Source: Gnetum montanum
Lineage: Eukaryota; Streptophyta; Gnetopsida; Gnetales; Gnetaceae
Direction of reading: 5' to 3'
Length of the DNA: 64,000 bases
NCBI GenBank assembly: GCA_015680685.1
Contig: MNCI01000900.1
Location: 476,087 to 540,086, forward strand
The notes beneath the pieces were generated by a model. The model saw nothing but the letters and a program-made list of their open reading frames with translations, made no database searches and was not told where the DNA came from. Position numbers and translations under genes: made by a program. This document shows positions 20,745 through 33,977 of the stretch, piece by piece (the stretch's first letter is position 1; each line of letters begins with the position of its first letter).

Positions 20745-23700
20745 CCTACTTTCACGTATTCCATTATGCAAACCACTATGTGCTTCTTGATCTCTCATTT
20801 TCCACCCTCTTTCTTCATTTTCTTAATTTTCTCAATTTTTAGGACTTCAACATCCTCTTCTCATATTTTCATCATGTTTGTGGCTATTTGGGCTTCCATT
20901 TGACCCCAATTTTGTTCAAAATATCTTTGTAATTTTTAGCTTTTAACCAAGTCAACAAAAGTTAATGGTTCTCAACAACTATGTCAACAAGGCCTCGTCA
21001 ATGCAGTCACCCTATCAACAAGGCCCCATCGATGCATCACAAAAGCTATATATATACTGTTGTAAACTTTGAAATTCTTATCATTTACTTCATAATGCTA
21101 GGGGAATTTTTTCCATTTTTCAAAGCCTAAGACCTTTCAAAGCTCATAACTTCCCAACTGTTTGTCCAAATCACTTCACTCTTTGATCCTGCAACTACCA
21201 AAGGTAAACTTTTTATCACAGGGGTCGTAAACCTTAATGTTTTTGATGAAATTTTTTGAAAATTTTTCGAACTCCTCTAAAGGGTTAGCAAATTTAACAA
21301 TACACAAACATAAAATTTTTCAAGATTTAACACTTCCAACACCCTTTGGATGATTTATTAACAATAAAACATAAATAAAATAATTATTAAATTAATCAAG
21401 TTAGCCATAATCACAACTTAGCCAAGTGTAACTATCTTACGAAGATAAAGGTATCCCAATTGTTTCATGTTACACAACATGTTGCTAACCCATGGTCATA
21501 TTGTGATTATAGATGGCACCAAGACCAAAACACCTGCAGGAAGGAGAACCCTCTCAACGAAGGGAGAAATAGACCAGAACTGAAAGGGGCCAACAAGTAC
21601 AAGTCCAAGAACCACTAGAGGAAACCCATGCAATAGGACCTCTTTGAGAGGAGCCTGAAGTGGAATCTGTTTGGTAGATTTTAGAAGAAGAAGTGCCAAC
21701 AGAGCAATCATAGTGAGGGGAAGCACCAGGGCCCGTGCCAAGGCTTGAAGTCACTTTAACTCAAGCTTGCCTTGACATCATCAAACCTCATGAGATCTAA
21801 CACTTAGTTCTCTAAGAACTAAACTTTGGGCCATTTCTAGAGAAAGCTCCAGTAGAAGTCAAAACACAATTGTAAGCCTCTCCCATGTGGCCAATCATCT
21901 CTTCTAGAACAATAGAAGACTAGTGTCCATAGTAAAAATCAAGGGTATTTAGGTGTCCTACTTGGTCGAGACTATCACACAGGCATTGGGGTTTCCTGAT
22001 ATTGGGGCATAACTAGTAGAGCTATCAACACAAGATGACCTTAAGGCCAAAAAGGAGTGGACTCAATGGTGTTACAAGGTCAACCATAAGGATTTTAGTT
22101 CACTCACACTGACAAAGCACATCTACTTCAAGATAGCAGCCTATCACCTCAATCTAATGATGAGGCCCAGCAAGATGACTACCTTTTCTATTGGAACATG
22201 CATCACTCAAAGAAGGATATTTTTTGTAAACCTTCCATAACTAATCTATTTAGAGATCAAAAAATGCTTCAAGAAAAATGAATGTGAAAGGAAAACCCTA
22301 TTCTTTCTATGCCTCATCTGGAAACTCTACAGAAGAACAAGAATCATCCACTACATCAATGACACAACCAGACATGCTCCTTTGGTTTCATGGCCTAAAA
22401 TCATGAAAGATAAGACACTTGCCACAAATAAAGGAAAGGAGTAGCTACCACCTCCACTACCTACTCAAGCAACAACATCGGAGATCCACACAGCCATTAA
22501 ACACTTACACAAAATTTGAGAGAAACTCTTACATAAGTAAGAGTAGCATGCAAGGACAAGTAGTGTAGACCCATCTATGTATCGACTAGCGATGAGTCAC
22601 CTTAATAAGATGGCTTTGACAATCAACCATATGGAAAGGGGTGGGCTAATATTCTCTATCCAATGAATGTAGTTTCCCTTGAAGTCTGATCCCAATGCTT
22701 GAGAGGTAACAATGTTATTATCACAACACCATTTATTCCCAAAAATCTCTAGGAATGCCATCTCCTTTTTGGTGTATTTGGAGGAAGGTGAAGGGGCCAC
22801 TATAAGTAGTTGCTAACCACATCGCTAAAGCGCTTAATGCACCTACGGAATCTATTCTTTACATATCTACACTTCAAGATGTGTAGACATCTGCAAGCAC
22901 AATCAATGGAAGATTGAATGTAGCCTAGCATGAAGAATTTCTAGATTAACTAGGAGGGACCAGGCAACCAATTTTAGATATCTTTGATTTTTTGGATAAC
23001 ATCACCATCACCCAATAAAAGCTACTAGAATCAAGGGGCAAATTCATCATCTTGGAAGGGAAACATGAAATGGATCAAGCACAAAATCAATGCTTGGCCA
23101 TAGAGGTTGTCGAATTATGTGCTCATCTTGCTAATCTTGCACTCCTCAGCCTAGCAATAACTAGAGATGAAGCTTTTTAACAGCTTCAACAAAGACTAAA
23201 AAAATCTAAGGAGGGAGCTATGATGGCCATCTTCAACCAGTCTGTGGTAGAAGCAAAGACATATTTAGTTTAAAAATACTTGGTTTAGATGTACCAAGAG
23301 AATGAGGCACTAACCATAGAAAATCATCACTTATGCAATGTTGATGCCCAAAAAAAATGCAAGAATTCATTTATCAATAGCAAGAGTAGCTAGCCAAGGT
23401 AAATATTGAATTGAGATCATCGCCTGAAAAAATGAAGCTTTGAAGTTTAAAAGAGTTAAAGATCACTATAGAGACCAAGTTGGCTTGCAAGAGGAAGTAA
23501 ATGAGAAGTGCATCTAGATAGCAAAGGCAAAAGTAAAAAAAAAAACCTTCAGAAACTTCAACAAGGAAGAGAAGTATGGCAATCCATCATTGATGGGATT
23601 GATACCTATAACAAAGTGAAGATTTTCCTAAGGGAGTTGCAGATTGAAGAGATGATAGAATACATAGAGTTGGCCAATCTCTACTATGCAAATCTAGTAA

Positions 23701-25140
23701 TGCTGACTGCTGGATAGCCATGGTCAAAGTTGGAAAGATAAGTGGCCAACTCGTACTTGCTATACAAGGAAACATTTAAGCACCATAAAGACACCAAGCA
23801 AAAGCTTGAGATTGCAAATGCTAAACTCAAAGTTCTTAGGGCAAAATTCAAAGATAAATGATTAATTGTTGAGAACTTTTCCAAAAGAATGAATGATTAT
23901 CAAGAGCTGAAGGATGCAGTTAGAGCATTCAACATTGAATACAAACAATTTGCTATCTTGTTTATCAACGTAAAGGATCTCTTTCTAGCAATCCCATTTC
24001 CCTGGGATGTGCCTGTTCCAACCCACATTGGCAAAGCTGCATGGACAACGCATGATCCTAGAAGTAAGGAGGAGAAAATAAAAGCATTGCTGGATGCTTT
24101 TTACCTCCCATCAAAATTTGCAGTAGTAGCAAGATAGCCACAGCTACCTTGACCATCGCACATGTCTGAAGCTAGTGAAGGTCCCTCAAAATTTTAGGAG
24201 CCACCACCTTCTAGGATTGTCTAACCTTATTCATCAACTTCATGCCTTCAGAGGGCATGTTGTCCAAGTTGAGGTGTCATGTCATGGTGTTCAATTTTGT
24301 ATGATGAATATCATAATTTTTGTAATGTGTTGATTTGTACACTTAGGCACTCAGTTTTGTCAAGTCAATCTATTTATTTTTTGTTTTGTTAAGATTTAAT
24401 CACATACCTTTCTAATTTTATAAAAGAACTTAAGGAAAAGTTTTTATTTAGTCGTGGGGGTATGATCAGTTGCATTTTGGCTATGTCAACAAGGCCTCAT
24501 CGACTGAGCCTTGCAGATGAGGCCCTGTCAATGCATGGAATGATGCATCAATAAGGACTCATCAATGTAGGATCCACTTTTTACCTATAAATATGCTCTT
24601 ACCAACTGCATTTATGGAAATGAGATTATAGTAGTAGTCAGACTCTTGCATTTTTTACATTTAAAGTTAAAATATTTCTCCTAAGTGCCTGCAGTAGGAG
24701 TCATTGAGTGTACAAATCTTTATTCAAGCATTGTTGTACCTGAACACAACAGTGTGTGTAGTAATAAAGGCAAGCTTTCTATTAAACCTTACAACAGTTT
24801 GGATAGATTAAATATTTTATTTATGCATTTAATGTTTTCAATTAGTCATTAAATATTTCCAGTAATTAAGCTAATTAAGCGAGATAGGCTAGATAGATTA
24901 AATACATAACTACGACCACTTTGAGCATAACATGTATTCACTTGGTAATTCCAGCAATGTTAGTGCTTAGTAATCCCAGTAACATTAGTGTTTGGTGCAC
25001 ACAATAGCGTAGCACATGGTAGCCCAGCAATGGATACGTGGATTCAAGATGTGTAAAGAAAGTGGAAATGAATGCTTATGTTAGGATTAGTTAGAGACCA
25101 GTTAGTTAGTTAATTTAGATTAGTCATTAAATTACTCTAT
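20745..25140 (+). mobile_element. Element D: decayed element with one long ORF, probably non-autonomous LTR type
   Basis: A purine tract with GTCGTGGGGGTA (24451-24462) is followed by TGATCAG at 24463, a plausible start of a 3' LTR with a TATA-like CTATAAATATG near 24590. Short repeats around TCAACAAGGCCTCATCGA occur in this LTR (24488-24570) and again near 20980-21040, which may be the 5' LTR. The 18-bp string CTATGTCAACAAGGCCTC is shared exactly. The outer borders are not clear. No RT, RNase H or integrase is visible. 51606-52148 has a matching 3' end, so this is a family. Confidence 0.45.
21513..24137 (+). pseudogene. Long decayed ORF of element D, unknown product
   Basis: Starts at an ATG (MAPRPKHLQEGE) at 21513 and can be followed through many stops and shifts to 24137. 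Visible pieces include HIYFKIAAYHLNLMM and RRTRIIHYINDTT near 22100-22380. Nearer the end there are charged, coiled-coil-like segments (KVKIFLRELQIEEMIEYIELANLYYANL at 23587-23700, KLEIANAKLKVLRAKF near 23800-23860), and the last open stretch (23889-24137) contains FPWDVPVPTHIGKAAW. I see no zinc knuckle, protease or polymerase motif. The coiled-coil tail reminds me of a Gag-like or accessory protein, but I cannot assign a family. It is the only coding part of D. Confidence 0.4.
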
Positions 25141-25975
25141 CTCTCTCTCTCTTCAAGCACCCAAAAACTTAAAATATAAAATTAGAAAAATTATATGCCT
25201 TGATTACTCTTAACCATATTATTATGCTTCACAAGTGTAATTGAGAAGACAATGAATGACCTTAGGGCAAGGTTCACTTCCTAGAAGACTAGTATACTAG
25301 AAACTATAAAGTCCACAGAATTCAACTAGTTTGTGCATGAATGCTTTGTGATTTGTATGGTTGGACATAGGGGTACCTTGCTACTCATCAAACACACCCT
25401 CCAACAGGCCTAATTTGGTCTTATTTGCCTATGGTGTGACAAGGATCAACTCAAGGTACATTGAAGAACTTGCATTGATGCTTAGTCATTGACAAATCTC
25501 TTCCATTACTTCGTAAAAACTATAAATATCCAAGATAAGCTTTCACACATATCTTATGTATAACTTAGATTTCATTTTAACTTTTGACATTTGGTTTATG
25601 TGAAGAGATTTTTCTTCTTTGGATAAGTTGATTTCCTTCCTTCCTTGTCCTATGTATATTTTGAAACATCACTTTCATAAGTACAACTAAACTCTATTAG
25701 GGTACTACCTTGCTTATGTACCTTAGCACCATTTGGTTGATGTGGAGTCCAATGTTTGCATATTAAATAAAGCTTATGATTTTTCTTTCTTTTTTTGTTG
25801 ATGCCTTAAACATTAAAACACTAAAAAAATTCTTAAAGCATTAAAACAATAAAAAATGTATTTAATTCTCATTCTTAAGTTGTAATGATTCATCTTTATT
25901 CAAGGAGGTCTTAACTATATTGCATGGTGTTGGTCTATCAAGGTTGTAACTAAAAGTAATTTTTATTTATGTTTC
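25141..25975. other. No gene seen
   Basis: AT-rich sequence. A short (TC)n run lies at about 25138-25153. No ORF or repeat family is recognised. Confidence 0.4.
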
Positions 25976-26027
25976 ATGTATGGTATTGTACCTATCCTCA
26001 AGAGGAATTGCAACATTAGCATTGCAC

Positions 26028-26132
26028 TTATCCCTAAGAGGGATTGCAATGCATATGTTTTTATTATTATTATTTCCATTTTAATTCAAAAATTTATAAA
26101 TAGATATGCATCGCAATCCCTCTTAGGGATAA
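26028..26132. repeat. 29-bp inverted repeat with a 47-nt spacer
   Basis: The arms 26028-26056 and 26104-26132 pair at 28 of 29 positions around an AT-rich spacer. Arm core: TATCCCTAAGAGGGATTGC. A third, imperfect copy of the core lies just upstream at about 25991-26017. Downstream, a roughly 30-bp direct repeat (TATTTTCTCTTATATCTC...) occurs at 26138 and 26204. Could be a small MITE-like element or a foldback transcript. Confidence 0.8.
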
Positions 26133-26239
26133 ACATGTATTTTCTCTTATATCTCTTACCATAGCAACACATATGGTGTACAAAAATATAAAAATCATAA
26201 ATATTTTCTCTTATATCTCTCACCGTGGCAACACTGGTT

Positions 26240-27059
26240 TCAATTGTATTATATGTATTATAATATCTTTTTTCCTTTTTTAATTGTAATGGAATACATG
26301 ATTATTCTTGATAATACACTCAAAATTATCTTCAAAGCTTATGACTAGATTGCATTATGATTTGTATGATACATCCCCTTATTCTAAAATTGGTGGGACC
26401 CATATCATTGGTGTTGTCGTTGATGAGTGTGTTGGTAATTTACCTTGAAATACTTATACATTCATATTTTTTCTTATTTTTTAAGTTGTTGATTTTGTAA
26501 GAAATAAAAAATCAATGTAAACATGGTTGAATTGACCAATGAAAATATATTGAAGTAGAAACCTCAATTAGTCCAAATGACATTCAAAAACATGGTGAAT
26601 AGAGTAGCATCTCCTATCATGGTAAAATTTCATCAAGAAAAACTAGGATGATGGCATGATGCACATGAACAATTTTGCAAAGAACCTAAAGAAGCTACAT
26701 CTACCACCTTTAATAAGGCCCTATTCAATCAAGGCTTCATTAAGAATTTGGAAGATCACAAATCCACATCATCCCCAACATTTAGAATATGCCACTCATG
26801 AAAAGTAAGATTTTATGATATGATTGTGGATCAAGAGTACGAGTGCATATATGTTGGGAACTAGGTAGGGTCTTCTCTTAGATACTCCCATTGCTACAAC
26901 ATAAATGATTCTAAGCGAATGAGGTCCATGCATATTTTTCCATGGAACCTAAGCTATATTTGTGATGATTCAAAGTAGTTCATCATTCCACATTTGTCTT
27001 ACCTTCATTTTGATGAAGGTGTTAATGGCTTGATGATCCATTATATTTGTTGACTTACT
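26240..27059. other. Retrotransposon-like debris, no clear domain
   Basis: From about 26580 the plus strand has broken frames that lead into the Gag fragment downstream (for example GFIKNLEDHKSTSSP near 26730-26780). Nothing earlier is recognised. Confidence 0.3.
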
Positions 27060-27590
27060 AGGATCAAATTTGTGAAGTAGTTTTCATTTCACCTGAAATA
27101 ATTGAGAAAATCAAAATCAAAAAGTTTGATATGGTCAACATTTTTACATTCAATGGGTAGTTAAATGATGGTCCATAACTTTATATTCAAACGTTTGTCA
27201 TCTCTTGTGAGATACAAGGGTTGAACAAAGACTGGCATAAACTTGATCTCTTTGCCCACACACTCACTAATTATACTAAATCATGGTGTAAATCTCTTCC
27301 ATCCAATTCCATCTCTTCTTGAACAAACATGTTCAAAATTTTTAATGTTAAATTTCAATCTTATGACCAAGTTGCAAACCTTATAAAGAAGATAGTAGGA
27401 TAGAAGCAAGATACTAATGAATCATTAGACATAGCCATAGAGTAATACAAGTACATGTTCAATCAATGTCCAAATCATGGGTTTAGCAAACAGAATCAAT
27501 TAATCCACCTTGTAGAAGAACTACGACTGAAAACTCATGAAAATGTGTATATGTACATCATGGATAACATCTACTAGAGGATAGTGCCTT
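27060..27590 (+). pseudogene. Gag fragment of another Ty3/gypsy-type element
   Basis: Translated with stops tolerated, this reads as the retrotransposon Gag core: a FTFNG start, FVISCEIQGLNKDW, then SWCKSLPSNSIS (the family's W...LP...I pattern), FKIFNVKFQSYDQVANL, and ESLDIAIE..YKYMFNQCPNHGF, which resembles the E.L.....RF......CP.HG region of plant Gag proteins. No zinc knuckle, protease or pol follows, so only this piece survives. It is on the plus strand and unrelated in detail to the Gag genes of A, B and C. Confidence 0.55.
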
Positions 27591-28919
27591 AAATTGATAG
27601 GTTAATGACATAAGCATACTAATGTAGAGGAAGCTAACATAAATCCCCAATGTCAAAAGGATGTAAAGAATGTTGAATGTAAGATTCAATCTTCTAATTT
27701 TATTGAAGTCCTTATGTAGGAAAGAATGAGAATGAAAAATACTTTTGTAGATCAAGGTTTAAGATTTTCTAAATTCAAAGATAACATTAGATTTCAAGAA
27801 TTTAAAAAACAAAGTCATTGAAGTAGCTAGTCAAAGTAAAACAAGGCATAAGAGGCCTTACCATGATTAAATTTCTTATCCTTGTGATTCATTTTTCTGG
27901 CCACAACTTCAACAAGGGATGGAACCTAATCCTTGAAGTGTTTTCTCTACATCATAACAATCTTTCTCATTTCATCCTTCTTCCTACCATGAAACTTAGT
28001 AGCCTATGAACCAAATACCTTATGCAATACTCCACCAATATTAGCCACATCAACCATAACTATCTGAGTAGCTATCGACTTAAAAATGTCCATCATGGCC
28101 TTCTATATCATTATAGGAAGGAATTTTCGATCAGCCACAATGGGGACATGTTTAGTTTCTTATTGCAAGATACTATCCTTAGTTTCCATTATCATACATT
28201 ATTAGGTGGTACCATAGTAATCATGTTCTTTCCATGGTAAAAAAATTCATCACCTCATAGACAAATCATTTTCATAAGATAAAGACAAACACAAGTATCT
28301 ATGAGAATTCATGCTCATCTCCTTTCTTACCATTATCTTTAAACAAACAATACAAATAGGATTATGCTTCTAAAGAATAAGTTTAACAAGGAAGTTATTA
28401 TGTATTGACCTTCAACTTAGACATGGGGAAAAAGTACTTCACATAATGGCCATGGTGCTATAGTATGGTATGTTGGTTTAGTTTGTATTTTTGTGTGCAT
28501 ATTTTTTGAAACTAATGATATTTTTCTCTAATTTTCTTATTCTTTTTGTTTGATGTAATTTTATATGCATGTTTTTGAGCATACAAATCTATCAATTTTG
28601 GTCTGATATTTCTTTGATGTGACTTTTTGTGTGTATTTATTTTTAATATTGACTATTAATTAATTTTGATTTTTTATATTCTTTTCAGTATGATTTTTGT
28701 ACACCTAAAAAATCAATTAACGTGATTTACAAATGCTCACTCGATAAAAAAAATGGTTGATGGATGAGTTACACATCTAATGATGATGAAAGAATGATAA
28801 AAAAGTCTAAAGTGGAGCCTTAATTGACAAAATACCCATGTAATAGAATTCATTCATCCATTATTTTTCTATTCATCATTAGTGAATCAACTTCAAATTC
28901 AATAGGGAGCTAGGACTTA
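27591..28919. other. No gene seen
   Basis: AT-rich. The frame at 28022-28240 has no recognisable feature. AATAGGGAGCTAGGACT just before 28920 could be a worn purine tract. Confidence 0.3.
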
Positions 28920-30160
28920 TGTGAACCTTTTGATGTGTTTTGATGTGCTCAAAACGTTAAGTAAAATGAAGATAAAAGCTATTTGTATGGTTTTATGGCT
29001 ATTGTGTTTGTAGGACTATGTACATAGAAAACTAAGATGGACTAAAGAGGACAAGGAATAAACTATCCTAGAGCTCAAAGGAGGAGATCATCCACATATC
29101 TTTAAATGAACATCCAAAGAATATGGACAAGGACCTAATATTGTACAAGAAAAGTGGACATCATTAAAGCATATAGAAGATTAAGGTTACAAACAAGGAA
29201 CAATGCATTCAACATACAAGGGAGAGTGAACAAAGATGTCTTTGGGAAGTAGTAGACGTCTTGGCATATTTGGAGTGAATTTAGACAAAGACGTCTTTAG
29301 AAATTGCAAAGAAAATTTCTCAGACAATGACATCTTTCATGACACAAAGGCATCTTTGCAAATTGTAGACCAAGTCCAAAAAGATGTCTTCTAGAGTAGA
29401 GACTTTAGAAAGACATATTTCAAGAAACAAAGATGTATTTACAGATTTGAAGCCAATTTTAGAGAGACATCTTAGGCATGAGAAAGACATCTCCCATGAC
29501 CATTAGTGACCATTAACTAGTAATTGCATAAGTTTAGAAAAGGATTTAGTAAGATAGTAGCTATAAGAAGACTTCATGTTCATTGAGAAATGTGCAAGAA
29601 TTTTTGTATTCATTGAACAATCATTTGTAATCATTGAATTCTATTTTTCTTCTCATTGTCTAATCATTTTGGCTTTTTAAAGTGTGTTGTACCTAACTAT
29701 GATAGGACTAACAAATTGAGTTGTAATTATTCCTTGTAATTCTTGTTCTTGTTGCCCTACAAGGTTGATGTGATTGAGCTTGTCGAGATCCTATGGGATT
29801 GAGTTGTTGGTGCTACAGTACAACACTTTGGTGTGGAGCTTAAGATTGTAAAGGTTGTGGAAGCCTTGAAACCTCATTTTAAAGCCTAATAGGATCTTTT
29901 GGTGTTGATTGCTTTGTGCTATGATTCAACACTCCAGAGTGGGACTTGACAACTATACAAGATGTGGAACCTTCAAGAACATTTTCAGAGCAATAAAGTT
30001 TAGAGGTGTGTTTGTGATCTACCCTCTAAGTATGGAGTACCCAAGTTGGGGAACCACATAAATTTGTTTGTATGCTTTGTTTATTTAAGTTTTTATTTGA
30101 GGAACTTATTCATCCCCCTCCCCTCCCCCCTCTTCTAAGTTCAATGATCCACAACTTACA
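28920..30160 (+). repeat. Possible LTR (TGTGAACC...CACA)
   Basis: Starts TG after a purine-rich stretch and ends near a CCCCCTCCCCTCCCCCC run and TTCTAAGTTCAA, a pattern often seen close to the 3' border of plant LTRs. No second copy is in the window, so borders and orientation are uncertain. Contains the palindrome array at 29230-29495. Confidence 0.3.
29230..29495. repeat. Array of about ten AAAGACGTCTTT-like palindromes
   Basis: One copy (29287-29298) is the perfect 12-bp palindrome AAAGACGTCTTT; others read AAAGATGTCTTT, AAAGATGTATTT, AAAGACATATTT, AAGGCATCTTT and AAAGACATCTCC. Spacing is about 20-35 bp. The ACGT centre is the type of core bound by plant bZIP factors. Confidence 0.65.
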
Positions 30161-31254
30161 CCATGAGTTGTTGAAGCTACTACTACTACAACCATGGGTA
30201 GGTGATGGGTCTATATATTAGGGTGTGTGCTCTAGAATCCTAGAAGAGTACTTGATCACTAGTAAGGAAGGGGTGTGTCATTGAAATTCCTTGTGATGCT
30301 TGGATTGATCTAATTAGTATGATTGGACTAAGGTGCATGTGCTTGCCATGCATGATCCTCTTAATTAGAATAGGTTTATGATTCTTATGAACCTATGCAT
30401 GTAATGAAATGAGGAATGAATTCTCATGATCATGCAAGTCAAAGACTTAGATGACAATCTAACATTTTAATCATTCCCATAGTTCTTACAAACCATTTTA
30501 AAAACCTATTCTCATTTAAGAATAGATGAAAAATGATCAATATATATATGTGAAAAAGAAAGAAAAAATGATAGAGAAAAATGAATGAAAAAAATAATGA
30601 AATGAAGAAAAGAATGAAAAGAAGAGAAAAAAGGAAAGAAAAAATCAATAAAAAAAGGTAATGGAAAGAGAAATGCTATTCCAAGCTCTTTTCTCCACAC
30701 AAATTGGTATTTTTACTATTCTAGACTAATCATGTAATCGCTTAAGCAAAAACAAAATGAGTAGTTTGATCAATAATCATGTAAATAATTTCTTATTTTT
30801 GACCTATTACCTAGATTACTTAGCTCTAAAAATGTAATAGTCCAAGATAATATCTTTCCTCATCCTAACCCATGACCATGAAGGTATAGGAGTCTCTCTC
30901 TTAGTAAACTTTGGTAATTTTAACTGTTGCTTCCATCTAATTCTTGAATCTAATTGTTCATAGGAGTTAAGATCATAATCCTTGACCCAAATCATGATCA
31001 TGTCCATCATTTTTTCATCATGGCATTATAATCACTATTGGGATTAGGATTGGTTAATGCAACCAAAGGAATTGATGAGAGGTTACTAGTAAAGCCAAAT
31101 TTAGAAAACTTATTGTGCATACATATATAGAAGGAGGAAAAAAAATTATAATCTTGACATATAGATGGTTTGTGATACATTTTCTTGGTTTGGTTGCACC
31201 AAAGGTTAGATTGTGGAATAATTAAGGATAGATGACACTACTAGTCGCAAGTGC
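30161..31254. other. No gene seen; purine-rich tract at 30530-30680
   Basis: The plus strand is a long A/G run (GAAAAAGAAAGAAAAAATG type). The minus frames across it encode only Phe, Leu and Ser-rich low-complexity sequence and are not credible proteins. Confidence 0.5.
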
Positions 31255-31259
31255 AATAG

Positions 31260-33063
31260 TGACATTCAAAAACATTGGTGGCTAGAACATCGAGAGGTCA
31301 TCTGGTGTACAGCCTAACCCCAAGTCCATGGGAGGGCCATGCTAGAGAAAATAGAAATGAGATGCCCTAAATGGTCTGGTTGATCAGACAGGAACTTACA
31401 TGGTGTAATAACAACCATTTGTAAAAGCTCAAAAATAGTATCATGAACAAGAAAACATGCATATTATTAGTAAGAGATGTAGAAAATTATGCTCAAATTT
31501 GAAACAAAATACTTAAGAAAAATGAAACAAGAGTTTAAGTAAAGAAATGCACAACCCTAGAATTGGAGAATGTCGCTCTTGATTAAATAATGTATAGAAT
31601 TGGTACGTAGTCTCAAACAAGAACAACAAGGTAGCGTGGTAGTATGGTCATAGTCTCTAGGACATGGAGGACATGGTGTTGGTAGCTGCAAAAGGGGTGA
31701 GACCTGTAGAGCTTATATTTTTCATGTTGTGTGTGTGTTGGGTCATGGTGCTCAAGTGTGGGAGTGATGAAGATGCTAAGAGCACTCTAATGTCTGATGC
31801 TTAGGATGATTTCATTGATCATCAACTAACTCTTAAAATGTTGATTATGGGGTTATTTATAGGGCTAGGGTTGACGTGAGATGTGGACTGAATTCCACAT
31901 GGCTTGGGTCCCATGTAGCATGGGTGTGAACAAGTCATGCTGACATGCTATGATCAAAGTGTCAAGCTCCAAGTGTTAAGCTTAATGGTGTCATGCTTTG
32001 CAGGATAGGAACGGGAACTAAGAATTTTCTTAGACTACATGTGCGAAAGTATAAGGGACTATCATGTACCTACAAATAATGCCAAAACAAATGCCAATTA
32101 GAGCCTATGCTCTAGAACTATGTCTTCCCCCTCTTCCAAGTAGGGTCAAGAGTAGGGAAAATTTTGGGGATCAATAGGGGGTGCAAAAAATAAAGCAAGC
32201 TACTAATCTTGGCTACTAGAGGGACATCAAAGTTAAAATGAAGGTCGATGCCAAGTTCTGGGAGCTTCTAGAAGCATTTGAAGGCATTTTCTAAGTGTCA
32301 CACTGTCTACATTGCACAATGTAGCAGAGCATAGTGTGAACACTTAGAAAATTTTTGCAGATTTTGGCTTGTCACGTTCTCTATGTTGCACAATGTAGCA
32401 GAGCTTAGTTCCCACATTTTAATGAATTTTGCAAAAATTTGCAATGTTTCTTTATGGCACCCTGACCACATTCTATGGGTGAAGTAGGATAGATAGCCTT
32501 GGAAGTCAGAAAATTTCCAAATGCACCTTCCATGTCTAGATAGCTTGACAGACTTATGGTCCAACACTTAGAAACATTTGAGCCTTGAAACTTATGCTAC
32601 ACTACCTACGCTATGCAATTTAGCAAAGCATAATAGGCCCAAAAGATAGAAAATTTGCCAAAATATTTTTCCCATCTTGAGTACCTCTAACAACTCCTAG
32701 CCTAGTACTTGGGTGGACTAGCAACTGGGACATGTGCCAAGCTGGGCAAGCTAAAGAGCATAGCAATCTTGATGGCCCAGGAGATAGAAAATTTTTAGAA
32801 CTATTTAGTCCACCTTTAGTGCCCTTTGATCACTTCTATCTTGACATATGTACAAAATGTCCATGGAAACATGTGCTACACTGGCTGTGTTGGGGAGCAT
32901 AGCAAGTAGACTTAGAAAAATTTTGCAAACACTAGGTCTTCCAACGTGCTACGTTGTTTATGCTACATAGCATGACACCAGACTTAAAAAAATCTTGCCC
33001 AAGTTTTGACATTTAGACAAATCTATTGTTGAATCATAGGAGCCCAAAATTAGTGGGGTTTCA
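31260..33063 (-). repeat. Element B 3' LTR
   Basis: TGACATTC...GGGGTTTCA on the plus strand, 1804 bp. It matches 51044-51605 at its left end. TATA box on the minus strand at 31854-31862. Palindromes built on CTACATTG/CAATGTAG occur at 32308-32325 (perfect) and near 32388 (one wobble), each close to a CACTTAGAAAATTTT string. Confidence 0.85.
32308..32325. repeat. 18-bp perfect palindrome in element B LTR
   Basis: CTACATTGCACAATGTAG. Element C has an 18-bp perfect palindrome of different sequence in its LTR (52361-52378), and element A has GCTACGCTA/TAGCGTAGC there. Confidence 0.8.
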
Positions 33064-33523
33064 TTACTCCCTATTTGTTGAAGTCTAGAGGACTAGCTTG
33101 AGAGATGTTAACAAAGAATACAAAACACCACGATGAATAGGACACCAACACCATTCATTAATGCCCACTTGGACAATGCTTTTCTATGCTTGAGAGTGTC
33201 GAGGAAATGAAGTGTGATAGGGAATAATTTAGGAGAATGGGTTAAGGAATGGAAATAATAGCTATGGAGGGGGGGGGGATGTGATAATGGCTTGTTGCCA
33301 TAGCATGATTCCTTATTGGAGTGCTTGTGAGGGAGTCAGCATGCAAAGGTGTCCTACCCTTTGGGTTTTGACCTCTCATCGGAGTGCTTATGAGACATCA
33401 ATCCAAGGCTAGACCAGTTACAAAATGGCAACTGTGCCATTTCAATTAGACACTTGGCTTATCCCATTTTCTTTCTTCTCATTTTTCTCTTGCTTCTTTT
33501 TTTTCTTTTCTCTTTTTTTTTGG

Positions 33524-33569
<46 letters not shown>

Positions 33570-33975
33570 TATTTCTAGGAAAAATATGCATCATATTTAC
33601 TTAGAGGCAACCATGTGACATTTGTAGGATAGGTGTTTCCTCCCTAGGATGAGTTCTGTTGCATTTTCTTGGGGCTTTGACCAACCCACAAAGACTCCCC
33701 ATGGGATGAGTTGCATTACGTTTGTCATGGGTTCAATGGCTAACTATGGGAAAAGTTGCATGTGCATTGGGGAAGTTTACAAGGGATGAGGAAGATTGTA
33801 AGATCAAGAGGTAGAGGTTTAGATTAGCTAAGGGGATATTAGGGACATGCACTCTCAAGTAGCTAGGTGAGTTGAAACAAACACATTGGAACAATGCGGT
33901 GCCTTACTATTATGATGAAACATACCCTTGAATGGCACCAGCAGATCACAATAGTACCCTTAAGGGTGGACCATA
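33064..33975 (-). other. Element B 3' untranslated region
   Basis: No coding domain. Contains a run of 10 G near 33270 and a (TC)n microsatellite at 33526-33567 preceded by a T-rich tract. Confidence 0.5.
33526..33567. repeat. (TC)n microsatellite
   Basis: About 20 uninterrupted TC repeats. Confidence 0.95.
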
Positions 33976-33977
33976 AT

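Noticed and set aside
30439-30700. Minus-strand ORFs rich in Phe, Leu and Ser as membrane proteins
   Set aside because: They are translations of a purine-rich low-complexity tract.
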